A DNA stretch of 62,000 nt from Adiantum capillus-veneris (taxonomy: Eukaryota; Streptophyta; Polypodiopsida; Polypodiales; Pteridaceae). Under the pieces are notes generated by a model. That model was not told where the DNA came from. It ran no database searches and was given only the letters and a program-made list of their open reading frames with translations. Each line of letters starts with the position of its first letter. Position 1 is the stretch's first letter. The position numbers and the translations under genes were made by a program. Shown one piece after another: positions 48,010 to 59,377 of this stretch. The DNA is taken from NCBI GenBank assembly GCA_014529385.2, contig CM043957.1:87644381-87706380 (forward strand), given 5' to 3'.

Positions 48010-48900
48010 TGTCATAAAATCTAATATCTAACCAACCCAAATCATTTTCTCATATTAAACTGACCATTTAATGTGGGAGAATAAACGGGAACAAGGTTTA
48101 GAATATAGACATGTGCTTATCGATTTGTCTCAACACGGGGCCAAGTTTAAAGGGCTTCAAATGAGAGATGATCTATTAAAGAGCAATGCTACCTAATGGA
48201 GCTTAAAGACATGAGGGTTAGCTTCATTAAAGGCCTCCAAAAGTTAGTGTTAAAAAGTCATCTGATCTTAGGCAAGCTAGGGAATCCTACCCAAGCATGA
48301 GGTGCTTGTCGTGATTGCTAATTAAAGTGCTTAAAGTGTTAATGGGAACCTTTCCCAAGCTTGAGGTGCTTCTCATACTTAAATGACTAAGGTTCTTGAA
48401 TTGTTCATTCAAACATAAACTCTCAAGAGGCAAAAACGATTTCCATTCTCAAATGACTAGGTGCTTGAAGTGTTCAATTCAAACATTATATCTTAAGAAT
48501 CATAAAAGACACATGTCAAGATCCTCCCCATGTGGCCCTCATGATGTGCTTGAATCCTATTGGATAGGCTTTAAAGGGGTCCAATGAGAATTTAGATGCA
48601 TAAAAATAAATAATTAAGCTCTTTCTCTCAGAGAGGACACATGTCCAAACAATATAATTAAATAATACGAGAGAGAGAGAGAGAGGTGGACCAAGCATGA
48701 GAGGGGGTATACTCTCCCACACACACACACTCTCATTGTGTGGAGTGCAAAGTGCAAGAGCTCTATCTCCTTCTCCAAGCTTGTTGAAAAGTGGAGAGCC
48801 TACACCAACACTCTTGGCTATGGAATGTAAATGCAAGCAAGAGCCATGCTTCAATGCTTAAGCTTGCCATCTTCTTCATCTTCATTACTATGCTACTAGT
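48010..48900 (+). repeat. Putative 3' LTR of the chromovirus
   Basis: Starts TGTCATAAAATCTAATATC after a purine tract. It contains internal near-repeats (CCCAAGC-TGAGGTGCTT at about 48288 and 48354; CTCAAATGACTAGGTGCTTG) and a short (GA)n at 48667-48686. The right edge is uncertain because no second LTR is present. Confidence 0.5.
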
Positions 48901-48991
48901 AAAATGGCGCCGCCTTCGACGGTGGCATGGCCCCTCTTACCCTCAAACCCCTTGCCCTTGACAAATTTCATAAAAGTAGATCAAGAAAACT

Positions 48992-48995
<4 letters not shown>

Positions 48996-49084
<89 letters not shown>
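48996..49084 (+). repeat. (CT)n(CA)n compound microsatellite
   Basis: About 55 bp of CT joined directly to about 34 bp of AC. Open frames across it are artefacts of the repeat. Confidence 0.97.
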
Positions 49085-49086
<2 letters not shown>

Positions 49087-49249
49087 CTCGAAGCACTCAC
49101 GTGAAGTAAAAGTTCTATCCATAAATTCCCTCTCTCTCACTTGCTGATTGCGACTCTTACTCTCACCCGATGCAATCGTTAAAATTCATCCCACTCACCA
49201 AATGCTCCTAAGAGCGCTGCATGTCAGGTGGGCACGAATCCCCCTCTCT

Positions 49250-49345
49250 ATATCTCTTTTTCTCCTATCTACCTCTCTCTCTCTCTCTCCCTCTATCACC
49301 ATATCTATCTCTCCTTCCCTTCATTTCTCTCTCTATCTATATCCC

Positions 49346-49404
<59 letters not shown>

Positions 49405-49641
49405 CCCTCTATTTCTCCCTTTCTCTCTACCCCTACCGGAGGGTCTCGCTCGCTCTTATCAATGGTACAACGGTGAGGCCTTCGACGATGGTCAACTACT
49501 CTCTCTATCTCTACGTGCCTCGATATACAAACCACACGACACATCACGCTCTTTCTCTATGGGTTGAGTTGGTAAGAACCATTCTAAAACATAGTATGCC
49601 AACCACTCTCTCTGCCTCGAGTTGCAAACCACACAACACAG

Positions 49642-49696
<55 letters not shown>

Positions 49697-49770
49697 GCAC
49701 ACACACAACACCACTCTGCCATGAAAGACATGGTTGTCATAAAAGCCCATGTGCCTAGGCTAGCTAACTT

Positions 49771-49826
<56 letters not shown>

Positions 49827-49872
49827 CTATATCACCATATCTATCTCTCCTTCATTTCTCTCTCTATCTATA

Positions 49873-49940
<68 letters not shown>

Positions 49941-50250
49941 CCTATATCACGATATCTATCTCTCCTTCCCTTCATTTCTCTCTCTATCTATATCCCTATT
50001 TCTCTCTCTCTACCCCTCTATTTGTCCCTTTCTCTCTACCCCTACCGGCAGGTCTTGCTCGCTCTTATCAATGGTACAATGGTGAGGCCTTCGACGATGG
50101 TCAACCACTCTCTCTATCCCTACGTGCCTCGATATACAAACCACACGACACATCATGCTCTCTCTCTATGGGGTGAGTTGGTAAGCACCACTCTAAAACA
50201 TAGTATGCCAACCACTCTCTCTTCCTCGACCTGCAAACCACACAGCACAA

Positions 50251-50315
<65 letters not shown>

Positions 50316-50380
50316 AACACCACTCTGCCATGAAATACATGGTTGTCATAAAAGCCCATGTACCTAGGCTAGCTAACTTT
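49250..50380 (+). repeat. Tandemly duplicated block of about 610 bp rich in CT/CA
   Basis: The unit comprises CT-rich pseudo-repeats (ATATCTATCTCTCCTTC), CTACCCCTACCGG, GGTACAA-GGTGAGGCCTTCG, ATAAACCACACGACACATCA-like text, (CT)n(CA)n and GACATGGTTGTCATAAAAGCC. It occurs at 49250-49770 and again at 49860-50380 with an offset of about 609 bp. The CT and CA run lengths differ between copies. Confidence 0.85.
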
Positions 50381-50394
50381 TCCTAAGGGCTTTG

Positions 50395-50675
50395 ACTGCA
50401 TGTATCCAGTGGTGCTATGTGGACTTTCACCATCGATAAAGCTCCGTATCGATGTGGAACAATGCATTTGAGCTTCTCTTTCCCCCCTCTTTATTCACCT
50501 ATTTCTCTATATGATGATTAATTTGTAGAATGATGCCTTGATTCCTCCTCCTCCTCCTAGTTTTTAAAGCCACGCTTGCTTTGTGTTTTCATGGCTCCAA
50601 GCCCAAGTTACACCCGTGCCAATCTTCTCGTTTCACCACATGGGGGGGAGGGAACCGACGGTGGCAGTGGCAGGC

Positions 50676-50722
<47 letters not shown>

Positions 50723-51215
50723 GCGCGTACCGTGTGTGTCCCAATGTCATTGAGCTACAGAGCTCACTGGCAAGAGCAAGTAGCTTGCAACACGTGGTAA
50801 GTGGGGATGGGGGTGCCCTAAGGTTTTTACACTAAATTTCTCTCCATGATGTAGGTTTCTCACCTTCAAATTTAAAACGTAGAGATAAATCTCAAAATTT
50901 ATAGGTGGGATTACATTAAACCTCGTGTTTTTTTCAAGCTTTGGTCTCAGCATTGGTAGAGCCCCATATCACCTCAAAACAATGCATCTAAGGTTCTTTT
51001 CCCCCCTTTATTCGCCTACTTCACTATTGATGATGGAGCTGTAGAACAATGCCTCAATTCCTCCTCCTCCTAGTTTTTAAACTCGAGCTCGCTTTGTGTT
51101 TTATTGGCTGCAAGCCTAGGTCACACCCGTAAGCAGACTGTTTTCTTCACGTGGGGGGAGGGGAAACAACGACAGCAATGGCAACCACCTCTTTCTCTCT
51201 CTCATGCCAATTTAA
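50395..51215 (+). repeat. Diverged direct duplication, offset about 520 bp
   Basis: Blocks at 50480-50690 and 51000-51215 share CCCTTTATTC-CCTA, ATTCCTCCTCCTCCTAGTTTTTAAA, GCTTTGTGTTTT and CACACCCGT in the same order, with CT or CA tracts inserted differently. Between them is AT-rich DNA with no ORF. Confidence 0.7.
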
Positions 51216-51406
51216 AGTTTTCCGTTTCCTTCTTTCTATTCATCAATCGTTCTCTTTGTCGCTTCCCCTGCCAATTTCAGCCCCGCTATAGCCTCCACTC
51301 TTCTAGAATTAGGCACCTTCCTTCTTCCCTTGTTTAAACCCTCAATTCTTGCTCGTTCTTGCCTCCAAAACTCTCTCGCACCATACATACATTGCATTTC
51401 GCATGC

Positions 51407-51408
<2 letters not shown>

Positions 51409-51498
<90 letters not shown>
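51409..51498 (+). repeat. (CT)28(CA)17 compound microsatellite
   Basis: Pure CT to about 51465, then pure CA to 51498. A CT-to-CA order is seen at every compound repeat in this stretch. Confidence 0.97.
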
Positions 51499-51499
<1 letters not shown>

Positions 51500-51877
51500 G
51501 ATTGTTATGGAACACAAAGATCTTTTTCTACTCTCTCATATATGAGACTTGCGATCAATGTTCGTGAAAAATGTGTCTCGCCTTAATATCATGCCGTTTT
51601 CAATTTCAAAAATGATGGTTGAGAGCGAGGGGAAGAGGTGAAACTCCACTCCGAAATAGAGAAAAATAGTGCATAAACCTTCAGTGGGTCACATGATTTT
51701 CCACGCGGGGGTCCTCGTTCAAGATGTGTGAGTGAGAGATGCCAAGTGTATGATCATTGTCGATCAGAGAGAAAGTAGAAGCACATGCCATGGTCCAAAC
51801 CCAACTCTATCACCATACCCATGTACACTCTCTACACTACTGTAGACTTTCTCTCCCATCGTATTACGAAAAATTGC

Positions 51878-51882
<5 letters not shown>
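51499..51882. other. No gene seen
   Basis: 384 bp of mixed sequence between microsatellites; open frames are short and unsupported. Confidence 0.4.

Positions 51883-51939
<57 letters not shown>
51883..51939 (+). repeat. (CT)28 microsatellite
   Basis: 57 bp of uninterrupted CT. Confidence 0.97.
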
Positions 51940-51942
<3 letters not shown>

Positions 51943-52126
51943 CATCGAGTCCTACCAATTGGGCATTGCACAAAGCCATGGAATGGATGACTATAGGAGC
52001 TACACAAAGGGGGGAACAATGCTATCTAAAGCACATGGAGGAGCCTGTAGTAAGGCAAGAAACCGTCGGTGGGTAGGAAGGTAAGAATGTGCTCAGGTGT
52101 GCAATGTCACACACACACATTGTGTC

Positions 52127-52129
<3 letters not shown>

Positions 52130-52190
<61 letters not shown>

Positions 52191-52325
52191 CACATTGTGT
52201 GTGTGAGAGAGAGAGAGAGAGAGGGAGAGGGAGAGAGAGAAAGAGGGGAAGGGAACATGAGAGAGAGGAGAGGGAAGGAGCATACCTGGCTCTCCTTTCT
52301 CTCCTCGTGTGTGTGTGTGTGTGTG

Positions 52326-52371
<46 letters not shown>
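52130..52371 (+). repeat. GA/GT compound microsatellite cluster
   Basis: (GA)28 at 52130-52186, ACACATTGTGTGTG, (GA)n with GGGA variants to 52260, (GT)n at 52310-52326 and (GA)n at 52333-52371. The words CACACATTGTGT at both edges of the first run form a palindrome. Confidence 0.95.
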
Positions 52372-52377
<6 letters not shown>

Positions 52378-52398
52378 CGCGGGTTTACCTATTTCGCT

Positions 52399-52536
52399 AG
52401 AGCGCCAAAACTCAGATTTGAGATCTGAGTTTTTGGCGCTCTCGGTTTATTTTTTACCCATGTCGGCGTCGCTATGGGGGCATTGCTATAGGCGTCGCTA
52501 TGCAACAAAGAAAATAGTGACGCCCATAGCAACGCC
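52399..52536. repeat. Fold-back element: two inverted repeats
   Basis: AGAGCGCCAAAACTCAGAT (52399-52417) pairs with ATCTGAG-TTTTTGGCGCTCT (52423-52442) across a 5-base loop with a single extra T. Next to it GGCGTCGCTATGGG (about 52464) pairs with CCCATAGCAACGCC (about 52523) with one mismatch, and a third GGCGTCGCTATG lies at about 52491. It has the look of a MITE or the end of a DNA transposon; no transposase is present. Confidence 0.65.
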
Positions 52537-52671
52537 GTGGATTTTCACTTTTAAGCATCGCACTGCGAGCGTAGCTAATGTGAAGTGCATTTTTGCAAGG
52601 TTACTTTGAGAACATAGAGGGTGAACTTCATTGATGGTAGCAACATAAACATAGTACTTAATTAACCTAGC

Positions 52672-52986
52672 ATGAACAATACTTTTGCAAGAGAGAGAGT
52701 ATTAAAGAACATGACAATAGTTGAGGACCGGATTTACTTAGAGCCGGTCCCCCCTCCAAAAGGCGTTTGTATTATAGATTCTCCCATCAAGAGAGACTTG
52801 AAACAATACAATCTTTGTGTTCCTTGTGACCTAGGTGATGCAATGCAGATGGAAAGCTTCATGCATCACAAGCAAAACATAAACTTTGCAAAAAGCATTA
52901 ACTATCCCAAGCCTCAGTCCCAAGGCCTCAAACACCATCGAAGGTGGAGAGAGCTAGTGGGGAATAAGGGTAGGGAAGAGGAATAA
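52672..52986 (+). CDS. Unknown 104-codon ORF
   Basis: The product has a mixed amino-acid composition with Pro/Lys/His, including LEPVPPPKGVCIIDSPIKRDL and CVPCDLGDAMQMES. The CVPC pair is not followed by other regular metal ligands. I recognise no family. The flanks are microsatellite DNA and no splice partner is evident, so it may be a chance ORF. Confidence 0.2.
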   Translation: MNNTFARERVLKNMTIVEDRIYLEPVPPPKGVCIIDSPIKRDLKQYNLCVPCDLGDAMQMESFMHHKQNINFAKSINYPKPQSQGLKHHRRWRELVGNKGREEE

Positions 52987-53221
52987 GAATCATCCATAGG
53001 AGAAAGAAATAGTTCCTCACTTACCATCACTCTTCTTGCTTAGCATAACATAATCTATACTAAGTATAATGGGGGGAGTGATTCCGGTCCCCCCTCCCTG
53101 CCACACGTCAGCTGTACCTCAATCCGACACACTAGGAGCTAAGTCTGGCAAGTGTGCCCTAACGCCCGGCGGCACGGGCGATCACGTGAACAGAGAGACT
53201 GTAGCTCCGGCGACTCAGTAG

Positions 53222-53223
<2 letters not shown>

Positions 53224-53288
<65 letters not shown>

Positions 53289-53337
53289 CAGGCGAGCAAT
53301 ATTCCGAGAAAATCATTTTTCCAAACGGCGACACGGT

Positions 53338-53384
<47 letters not shown>

Positions 53385-53458
53385 CGTAGGGCCGCTTTGA
53401 ATGCTGCATCTCGATCCATGCCGTAGGACTGCTGAATTGACTCTCAACATTGACGCAC

Positions 53459-53554
<96 letters not shown>

Positions 53555-53597
53555 CAGACGAGCAATGTTTCGGGAAAATCATTTTTCCAAACATACA
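53224..53597 (+). repeat. Three (GA)n arrays separated by a repeated non-GA unit
   Basis: (GA)31 at 53224-53285, (GA)20 at 53342-53382 and (GA)45 at 53461-53551. After the first and third arrays comes the same unit: ACCTCAG-CGAGCAAT then GAAAATCATTTTTCCAAAC (53286-53330 and 53552-53597), about 90% alike. The poly-Glu-Arg frames across the arrays are artefacts. Confidence 0.92.
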
Positions 53598-53953
53598 AAA
53601 TTCCTTTTCTTGAATTTGCCAAGAGGAAATTTTAAAAACTTAGGTTTATTTTTTGGGTTTTTAAAACTATTTTTCGCTATTTAGGGGCGAAATTTCTCAT
53701 TTTCCCCTTGCCTCAACCGACATTTTTGAATTTGAAAACGGCACAATATTATGCTGAGACACATTTTTCCCGAACACTACAGACGAGTGAACTAAACTGA
53801 GTCGAGCCGTGAGTCTTGACCATGCAGTGGTGTAGGCGACCGCCTACTCTGGAATTCGAAAGGAAGGAGAGAGAGAGAGTCTCTCTCTCTCTCGCTCGCA
53901 GTCATTTAATCTCTGAATCCAGGCAGATTTTTTCCCATTTCTTTTGTTCTTAA

Positions 53954-54463
53954 TTGTCGTTTTTGAATGTGAAAGCGACTCAATCATATGTTTCATGGGT
54001 GTCGTCGCCAGAGATAGCAGACTCAGATTATGCAGGTGACTTAGACAACCGAAGGTCTACGTCAGGGTATGTCTTTACATTGGCTGGTGGAGCAATATCA
54101 TGGCGTTCTAGATTACAAGATTGTGTAACTCAGTCTACTATAGAGGCTGAATATGTTGCAGCATCAGAGGCATGCAAAGAATCAATTTGGCTTAATCAAC
54201 TAGTAACAGATTTGGGAATCAAAGAAGAGATGCCTGTGTTATATTGTGATAGTCAAAGTGCTATACAATTGGCTCGCAATCCAGTTTATCACTCAAAGAC
54301 AAAGCATGTGGATGTGAAGTATCATTTCATCAGGGAAATGCTCGAGGATAAGCAACTTCAGCTTGTCAAAGCTCACACCACAGAAAATCCTGCTGATCTA
54401 CTTACAAAAGGACTTCCCTCAGAGAGCTTTGCCCATTTTCGCAAGCAGTTAGGTGTAGGGTAG
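53954..54463 (+). pseudogene. Ty1/copia RNase H, C-terminal end of pol
   Basis: 169 codons, of which those from about residue 22 match copia RNase H end to end: [19 protein letters not shown] (first catalytic Asp), [24 protein letters not shown] (catalytic Glu), [33 protein letters not shown] in pieces (catalytic Asp and His/Asp), [11 protein letters not shown]. The frame is intact up to its natural stop, but everything upstream of RNase H is missing. It degrades the RNA strand during element replication. Confidence 0.92.
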
Positions 54464-54540
54464 TACATCACTTCTCTACATCTCTTGTATATTAGCTTGT
54501 ATAGTAGCTTCTCTCACACTTAAAGTATCACATTGGACTT

Positions 54541-55019
54541 TAAGTGGGAGGTTGTTGGGGTATAAAGCCCAATGTGGTCGCCCAGGTAAGTGGGCGGGCC
54601 GCCAGGTATGTATACATATTCTTTTGTAAAAACCTAATAAGAACTCACTATGATCTGCACATTACAGTAGAGCGAGTTCACCATATCGTCGTGCTCTTCT
54701 TCTCGCACTCTCTCTCGCGTCACACTTCTTCTCGTACTCCTTCACTAATTTGTAGCCTTTCTTGAGTGGTTACGTAGGAGCGTATTTAGGTAGAGTGCTC
54801 TCGTTTGATTGCACACACATTGGAGTGCATTGATGTACTTACAATAGAATTTGAAGTAGAAAATTTGCAGCCATGTATGGATTGTGAAGCTGAGATTTTC
54901 AAATTGGGTTTCACTACTTCAGGAGCTGATTTTATTGAGATTTGAGACCATTTTTTGTGGTTATTTGTTAAGGCGGTTACGCCGCTAGCGGAAGCTAAAT
55001 AGCGAGAACTCAACCAACA
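54541..55019 (+). repeat. Copia polypurine tract and 3' LTR
   Basis: AAGTGGGAGGT (54543-54552) immediately precedes TGTTGGGGTATAAAGCCC. The LTR runs 54553-55019 (467 bp), ending ACTCAACCAACA, so it has the inverted ends TGTTGG/CCAACA. The element is 5'-truncated at about 53950, so its target duplication cannot be checked. Confidence 0.82.
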
Positions 55020-55027
55020 ACAGAATT

Positions 55028-55905
55028 TGTCAGACGAGGACGGAGCTTGACCCGCAGGCGCATGGAAACAACTAGGTGGGTGTCAAATCACCTACTCGAC
55101 TTTCTAATGACAATCACTACTAAGGAAATCAAATCTAAGTTCTAAAACACGCAAGTGACTGAAATTCGTACTACGAACGAATGCTATACGAAACAGGATC
55201 TAGAATCATTGAATTGATCTCAAACTCAAGGGGAAGTCTATACACTAGGTAAGAACAACACCCTAAAGACTTGAACTGCAAAATCAACCTATAACCACTC
55301 TGTGCGGTAAACGCGTATGAAGACAGGCCGAAAAATACAGGTGACCGAAACTTGACCCCGATGGTACTAATGTGTAGCTCTACTCGTTGTGGTTCTATAG
55401 ATATGCTGCACGCTCTATTCCGACACACGAGTTGGAAGAAAACTCACACCGAAGCTCGTAGGAACTTACCACACATAGAAGCCGATAACGCGCACTCTTG
55501 GTATCAGTGCGTAGCTCTCGCCGTTGCTAACACAATGGCGGTGTCGCTTCTCCAATGGCGGCTCCGTAGCTCGCGTAGCAAGTAGATAAGACTCTCTCTC
55601 TCTCTCACTCTCTCTCAGACACAGTCACGGCGCTCAAAAACTCCCTTTGATTAATCATTGAATCCCCTTTTAGGTTACAAAACTTTGGCTTATATACCTC
55701 AGCCTTGGAGGTGAGAACATCTCTAATTATTTACATCAGCAGGTGAAATTACGTCGGGATTACAGGCTGGAAACTCAATTGAGTCCCGTTACTTAATGAA
55801 TGGCTCAAATCAAAATTAATGTCGGAAAGACATTTATTACAATCAATGGTTACAAAATGATGGGTGTGAGCAAAAATGTGGGTGTGATCCTCTGCTGGCT
55901 CAACA
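55028..55905 (-). repeat. 3' LTR of a minus-strand element
   Basis: The minus strand starts TGTTGAGCCAGCAGAGG at 55905, directly after the purine tract CGGAGGGGGGAG (55906-55918). A TATA-like GGTATATAAGCC lies at 55687-55698 and a (GA)n at about 55593-55616. The far edge is taken as CTGACA at 55028 and is uncertain because the 5' LTR is outside the window. Confidence 0.6.
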
Positions 55906-55920
55906 CTCCCCCCCTCCGCG
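55906..55920 (-). promoter_or_regulatory. Polypurine tract of the right-hand element
   Basis: Minus-strand CGCGGAGGGGGGGAG runs straight into the LTR start TGTTGAGCC. Confidence 0.75.
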
Positions 55921-55954
55921 TTCATGTCGTCCCTGACATGACTTTGAGGCTTGA

Positions 55955-58900
55955 TCAATAGAGTCCTGTCGTCTTGAGCATCTGCAAATGTGATTCGTAG
56001 CGTAAGTTGCCGATGGTCAAGGTTGGGCCGAATATTTTGCTTTCGTGAGTGAAAAAGCCGGTGTAGAAAGCTTCTTCGAATGTTTGCATGTGGAAGCTAG
56101 GCAAAAACATAATTCTTTGGTATAAGAGATGTAACACCTTTGGTGATGGCTGCAATGAAAGATCATACATCATATCCGTCACTGTGTCGGCCGTCGATAG
56201 TAGACTCGAGGTCGTGGCTTTATCTGGCGCGAACACTTCAATGCATGCTAAGAGAGTCCTGCAGATTTTCTTTAGCATCTGACACGAAAGGTCAGGAGAG
56301 CCAGTAAAGAGTTTGATGGTGCCCGTTAGGGTTTTCACCATGTAGGCTTTACCTATTCTCTCTCCTTCCTTTGGTCCTGGCATCCTTGGGTAATTAAGCC
56401 AATTTGGCTTCTTTTCTGCAATCCTGCCATGCTCTTTCCAGCTTCTGACTCTTGGCACCGGGTAGAAGGTTGCATCCTCCCGAATCTCCTTTGGAGCCTC
56501 TACCAAGTAGATGAGGTAGGCTGGGTATTTGTTCAGCCAACCTTTCCTCCATTTAGGTTGAGAATCTACAATCTTCTTTGATTGTTCATCCTTTGTGATG
56601 TCGCCTTCGTAAAGAGCGACATACTGCTCCTCCTCTATTCTCTTTTTCGTCTTTATCACTTCAAATTTCATCAGAGGGAAAGGCAGGCTGGGTTGCATCC
56701 ACTCTTCGTGGAGCACTTTTGTGTCTAAACCTTGAAGTCTAATGGAGATGAGGAGTCTCCTTTCCCATTCCATTTCCGCCTTGGCACTTTCCTCTGTTGA
56801 CTTTTCTATTTGGTCCTGGAGCCTTTGTTCTTCTCCTTCAGAGATTCCTGAAGTCGAGGCCACTTCTTGAACTGGGGCTGGATCTTCGATTGTGGTTGCC
56901 TCTCCAGTTTCTGGTAGCTCTATGGCTGCTCCCCCTGCTTCTTCTTGTGGTGTCTCTGTTTCTCTTCTTTGTTGCTCTTGGAGGTCTTGGAGCTGTTTGC
57001 GGAGGGCCTCATTTTCTGCCCTTAGTGTTTGGTTTTCTGATGTGAGCCTCTCCTCTGCAGCCAATGATCCCTCCGCCATGTGCAATCTTTGCACTTGCTC
57101 TAACCTCAGCTCTCTTTGCAAACTTCTGACCTGCTCTTCCAGAGCTGGTACGAGGGCTCCCTCTTGTTCTGTTCCTGCTCTGCTAGCTCTAGGGGTGGTC
57201 CTGAGTCTCATGATTGTCCTTTCTTGAAGTTCGGCTCTTTCCCTTAGCTCAATGAGCTCATCCTTGGCTGCCTCCAGCTCATCTTCTATTCGCTCCTTTG
57301 CTTCCTGTGAACTTGTTACCTCTCTTGAAGCTTCGGCTAGTTGGAGTATCAAGCCGTCCCTCTCGTTTTCTGCGTCGTAGAGTGATGCTTTATGACTTTT
57401 AGATTCAGTCATAGCATTCTCTAACTTCTTCTGCAACTCTGCTTCCTTTTGTTTTGCTGTCTCAAGTGCTACTTCCTTTGCTCTGGATCTTTCTTTAATC
57501 TTGCTGAGCAGTTCATGCACCATGTGCATGTCTTTTTCATCTTCATCTGTCAGCTTGACAGCTCTTTCTGCCACCACCTCCAATGGCTTCGGCCCGTCCA
57601 TTTTCCCTTCACTCTCCATTGTACCCTTTGTCTTTTCCTTCGTCCCTTTCCGATCATCTTGTTTCCGTAGGGATATCCCATAAACTGCCTCCAGGGCCTC
57701 TTCTTCACTGTATCCGATCGCTACCAGATCCTCATAATCATCTTTCTTTTGCTGAACTGGGTCTATCTCCTTTTCCTTGGTCCCGGCCTCCGGTTTTTCC
57801 ATAATTTCTGTTTCCATTTCTATTGTGGTTTCCTCCACAATAATTTCCATCTTCTTCGGGCTTGGTACAACAGTAAAAGAGGGCTGATTGTCCTCAGTCA
57901 TCTTGGCTTTCCCTTTGTTTGCTTGCCCGTCTTTCTCTTGAGGTTCAGTAGACTCATCTACTTTCTTCTTCCCCTTGTCGTCCTTTTGCAGCTCAGCTTT
58001 TAAAAGTTGTACTTCCTCTTCAGTATAAGGCTCGACAGGTTGCTGCTCCAGTATGGCCTCCGACTCCTCATAAGCTCTAATATATTGATCATATTGATCA
58101 ACATGTGGCCTGGCTGAGCTGGTTCCGACTTTACTAAGGTCCGGCACCCACATTTCTTCAAAGTCCCCCTTTAGAGCTCTTTCCGCTCTAAACTGCTCCA
58201 CCAGCCTTTCCATTCTTGCGGCTTTTTGACTTTTGGTTTGCTTGGGATCGGCCTTCTTCTTCACTTTCTTCTTGAGCGGCTCGTCCACGGCCTCCTCAGG
58301 TTCTGAAACTATTTCTAGTTTTCGGCGTGCTCTTGTGGACGCCCTCTTGGATACTTCTTGCTGTTCTTCCTCCTCATCGGCTTCTCTAAGCCACTCATTC
58401 TGGGAGGGAATCTGTGGCCCTTGATCCTAGCTCCAATAGCTTCATAAGCTATTCTTGTTAGGATTTCTCCTCCTCCTATGTACTTTGGCTTCTGGTTGTG
58501 CATGGCGATTACTTGCTCGTGGATGTATTGAGCATAGTTCACCTCTTTTGGCATGTTGCTCTTCAGTGCCCATGTGATGGTTGTCGCAATGGCATGGGGT
58601 GGTGTAGTATACTTCTGCGGTCTTTTACTGCACACATGGAAAAACTGGTTGTATAACCGGCAAAGGGTTGCCGCTCGTTGATCTGCCATATCTCCGTAGG
58701 TTGTATTTTGTTTCTTTGATCCATAGACCTCTATGGCCTCCCTTCTTTCTCTGACAGAACTCCCTTTGTTGTGCAGCTTCAATGCATCTGCAATGAGCTG
58801 TGGAGTGATCTGTACTTCAACTGTTTCTCCATCCATGGCTGTCAACGTGGCTTTCCCATCCTTCTGAATGGATGTTGCCAACTCATACACTCTTCTTGTG

Positions 58901-59211
58901 TCTACACCTGATGGTCTCGAGGTGAAGAACCTGTGTAAGTCAGCCTTTTCCAGGTATCTGCTTATGTTCTCTGATCTGCTATAGTCCACTAATTCTCGTG
59001 GGATCATAGGTACATCGACCGATTGCCCTTGAGGATCTCTGAAAGTCCCCTGGTAGATCTTTATTCCCTCTTTTTCTAGTACTGCTTCCTCCACCCAAGT
59101 CTTGGTTGGCTTGAGGGTTTCTGTTGGAATATCAAAAGGTTCTGCTTCTGCAAGAGCATCCTTGATGGTTGGTCTTTTTCTCTTAGTTGCCGATGACTTA
59201 GCGGAATCCAT
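55955..59211 (-). CDS. Large unknown ORF (about 1,085 codons, one frameshift) before a 3' LTR
   Basis: Frame one (59211-58315, 298 codons) and frame two (58288-55955, 777 codons plus an open upstream extension) overlap. A one-base shift near 58395-58405 (TTCCCTCCC) joins them, because frame two reads QNEWLREADEEEEQQE just past that point. Residues 20-280 form a helical globular domain (YGDMADQRAATLCRLYNQFF; AIATTITWALKSNMP; QYIHEQVIAMHNQ) weakly reminiscent of the Putative plant transposon protein domain. An acidic/basic low-complexity region follows, then long coiled coils (ERIEDELEAAKDELIELRER; SENQTLRAENEALRKQLQDL) and a C-terminal globular domain (LYQRIMFLPSFHMQTFEEAF). The position 35 bp before the polypurine tract makes it an additional ORF of an LTR element. 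Function unknown. Confidence 0.6.
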
Positions 59212-59377
59212 GGATCCTGTAACTCCAATTACAGAAGTTAGCGTCTTTTTAGTACTGAAAGACGAAATGAAGCTTTTAACTATTCAAATGACTTGAAAAT
59301 TGAAACATGAGCTATTCAGGGCCTAAGGATGCAATGTAGGTGAAAAAATATGCAAACTGGGCTCAAAATCATGCTGG

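Larger units (their letters stand above)
44790..48900 (+). mobile_element. Decayed chromovirus (Ty3 type), pol to 3' LTR
   Basis: Plus-strand order: linker before RT, RT, RNase H, HHCC/integrase, GPY/F-like module, chromodomain, spacer, polypurine tract and a 3' LTR starting at 48010. gag, protease and the 5' LTR are missing; the left end meets a copia scrap. Many stops and at least four frameshifts. The LTR right edge is not defined (about 48900). Confidence 0.85.

Noticed and set aside
48904-49724. Several Ser-Leu and Thr-His repeat ORFs
   Set aside because: They translate CT and CA microsatellites in different frames and have no conserved flanks.
52089-52609. 103- and 170-codon Glu-Arg-rich ORFs
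   Set aside because: They run through GA repeats and the fold-back element; composition is fully explained by the repeats.
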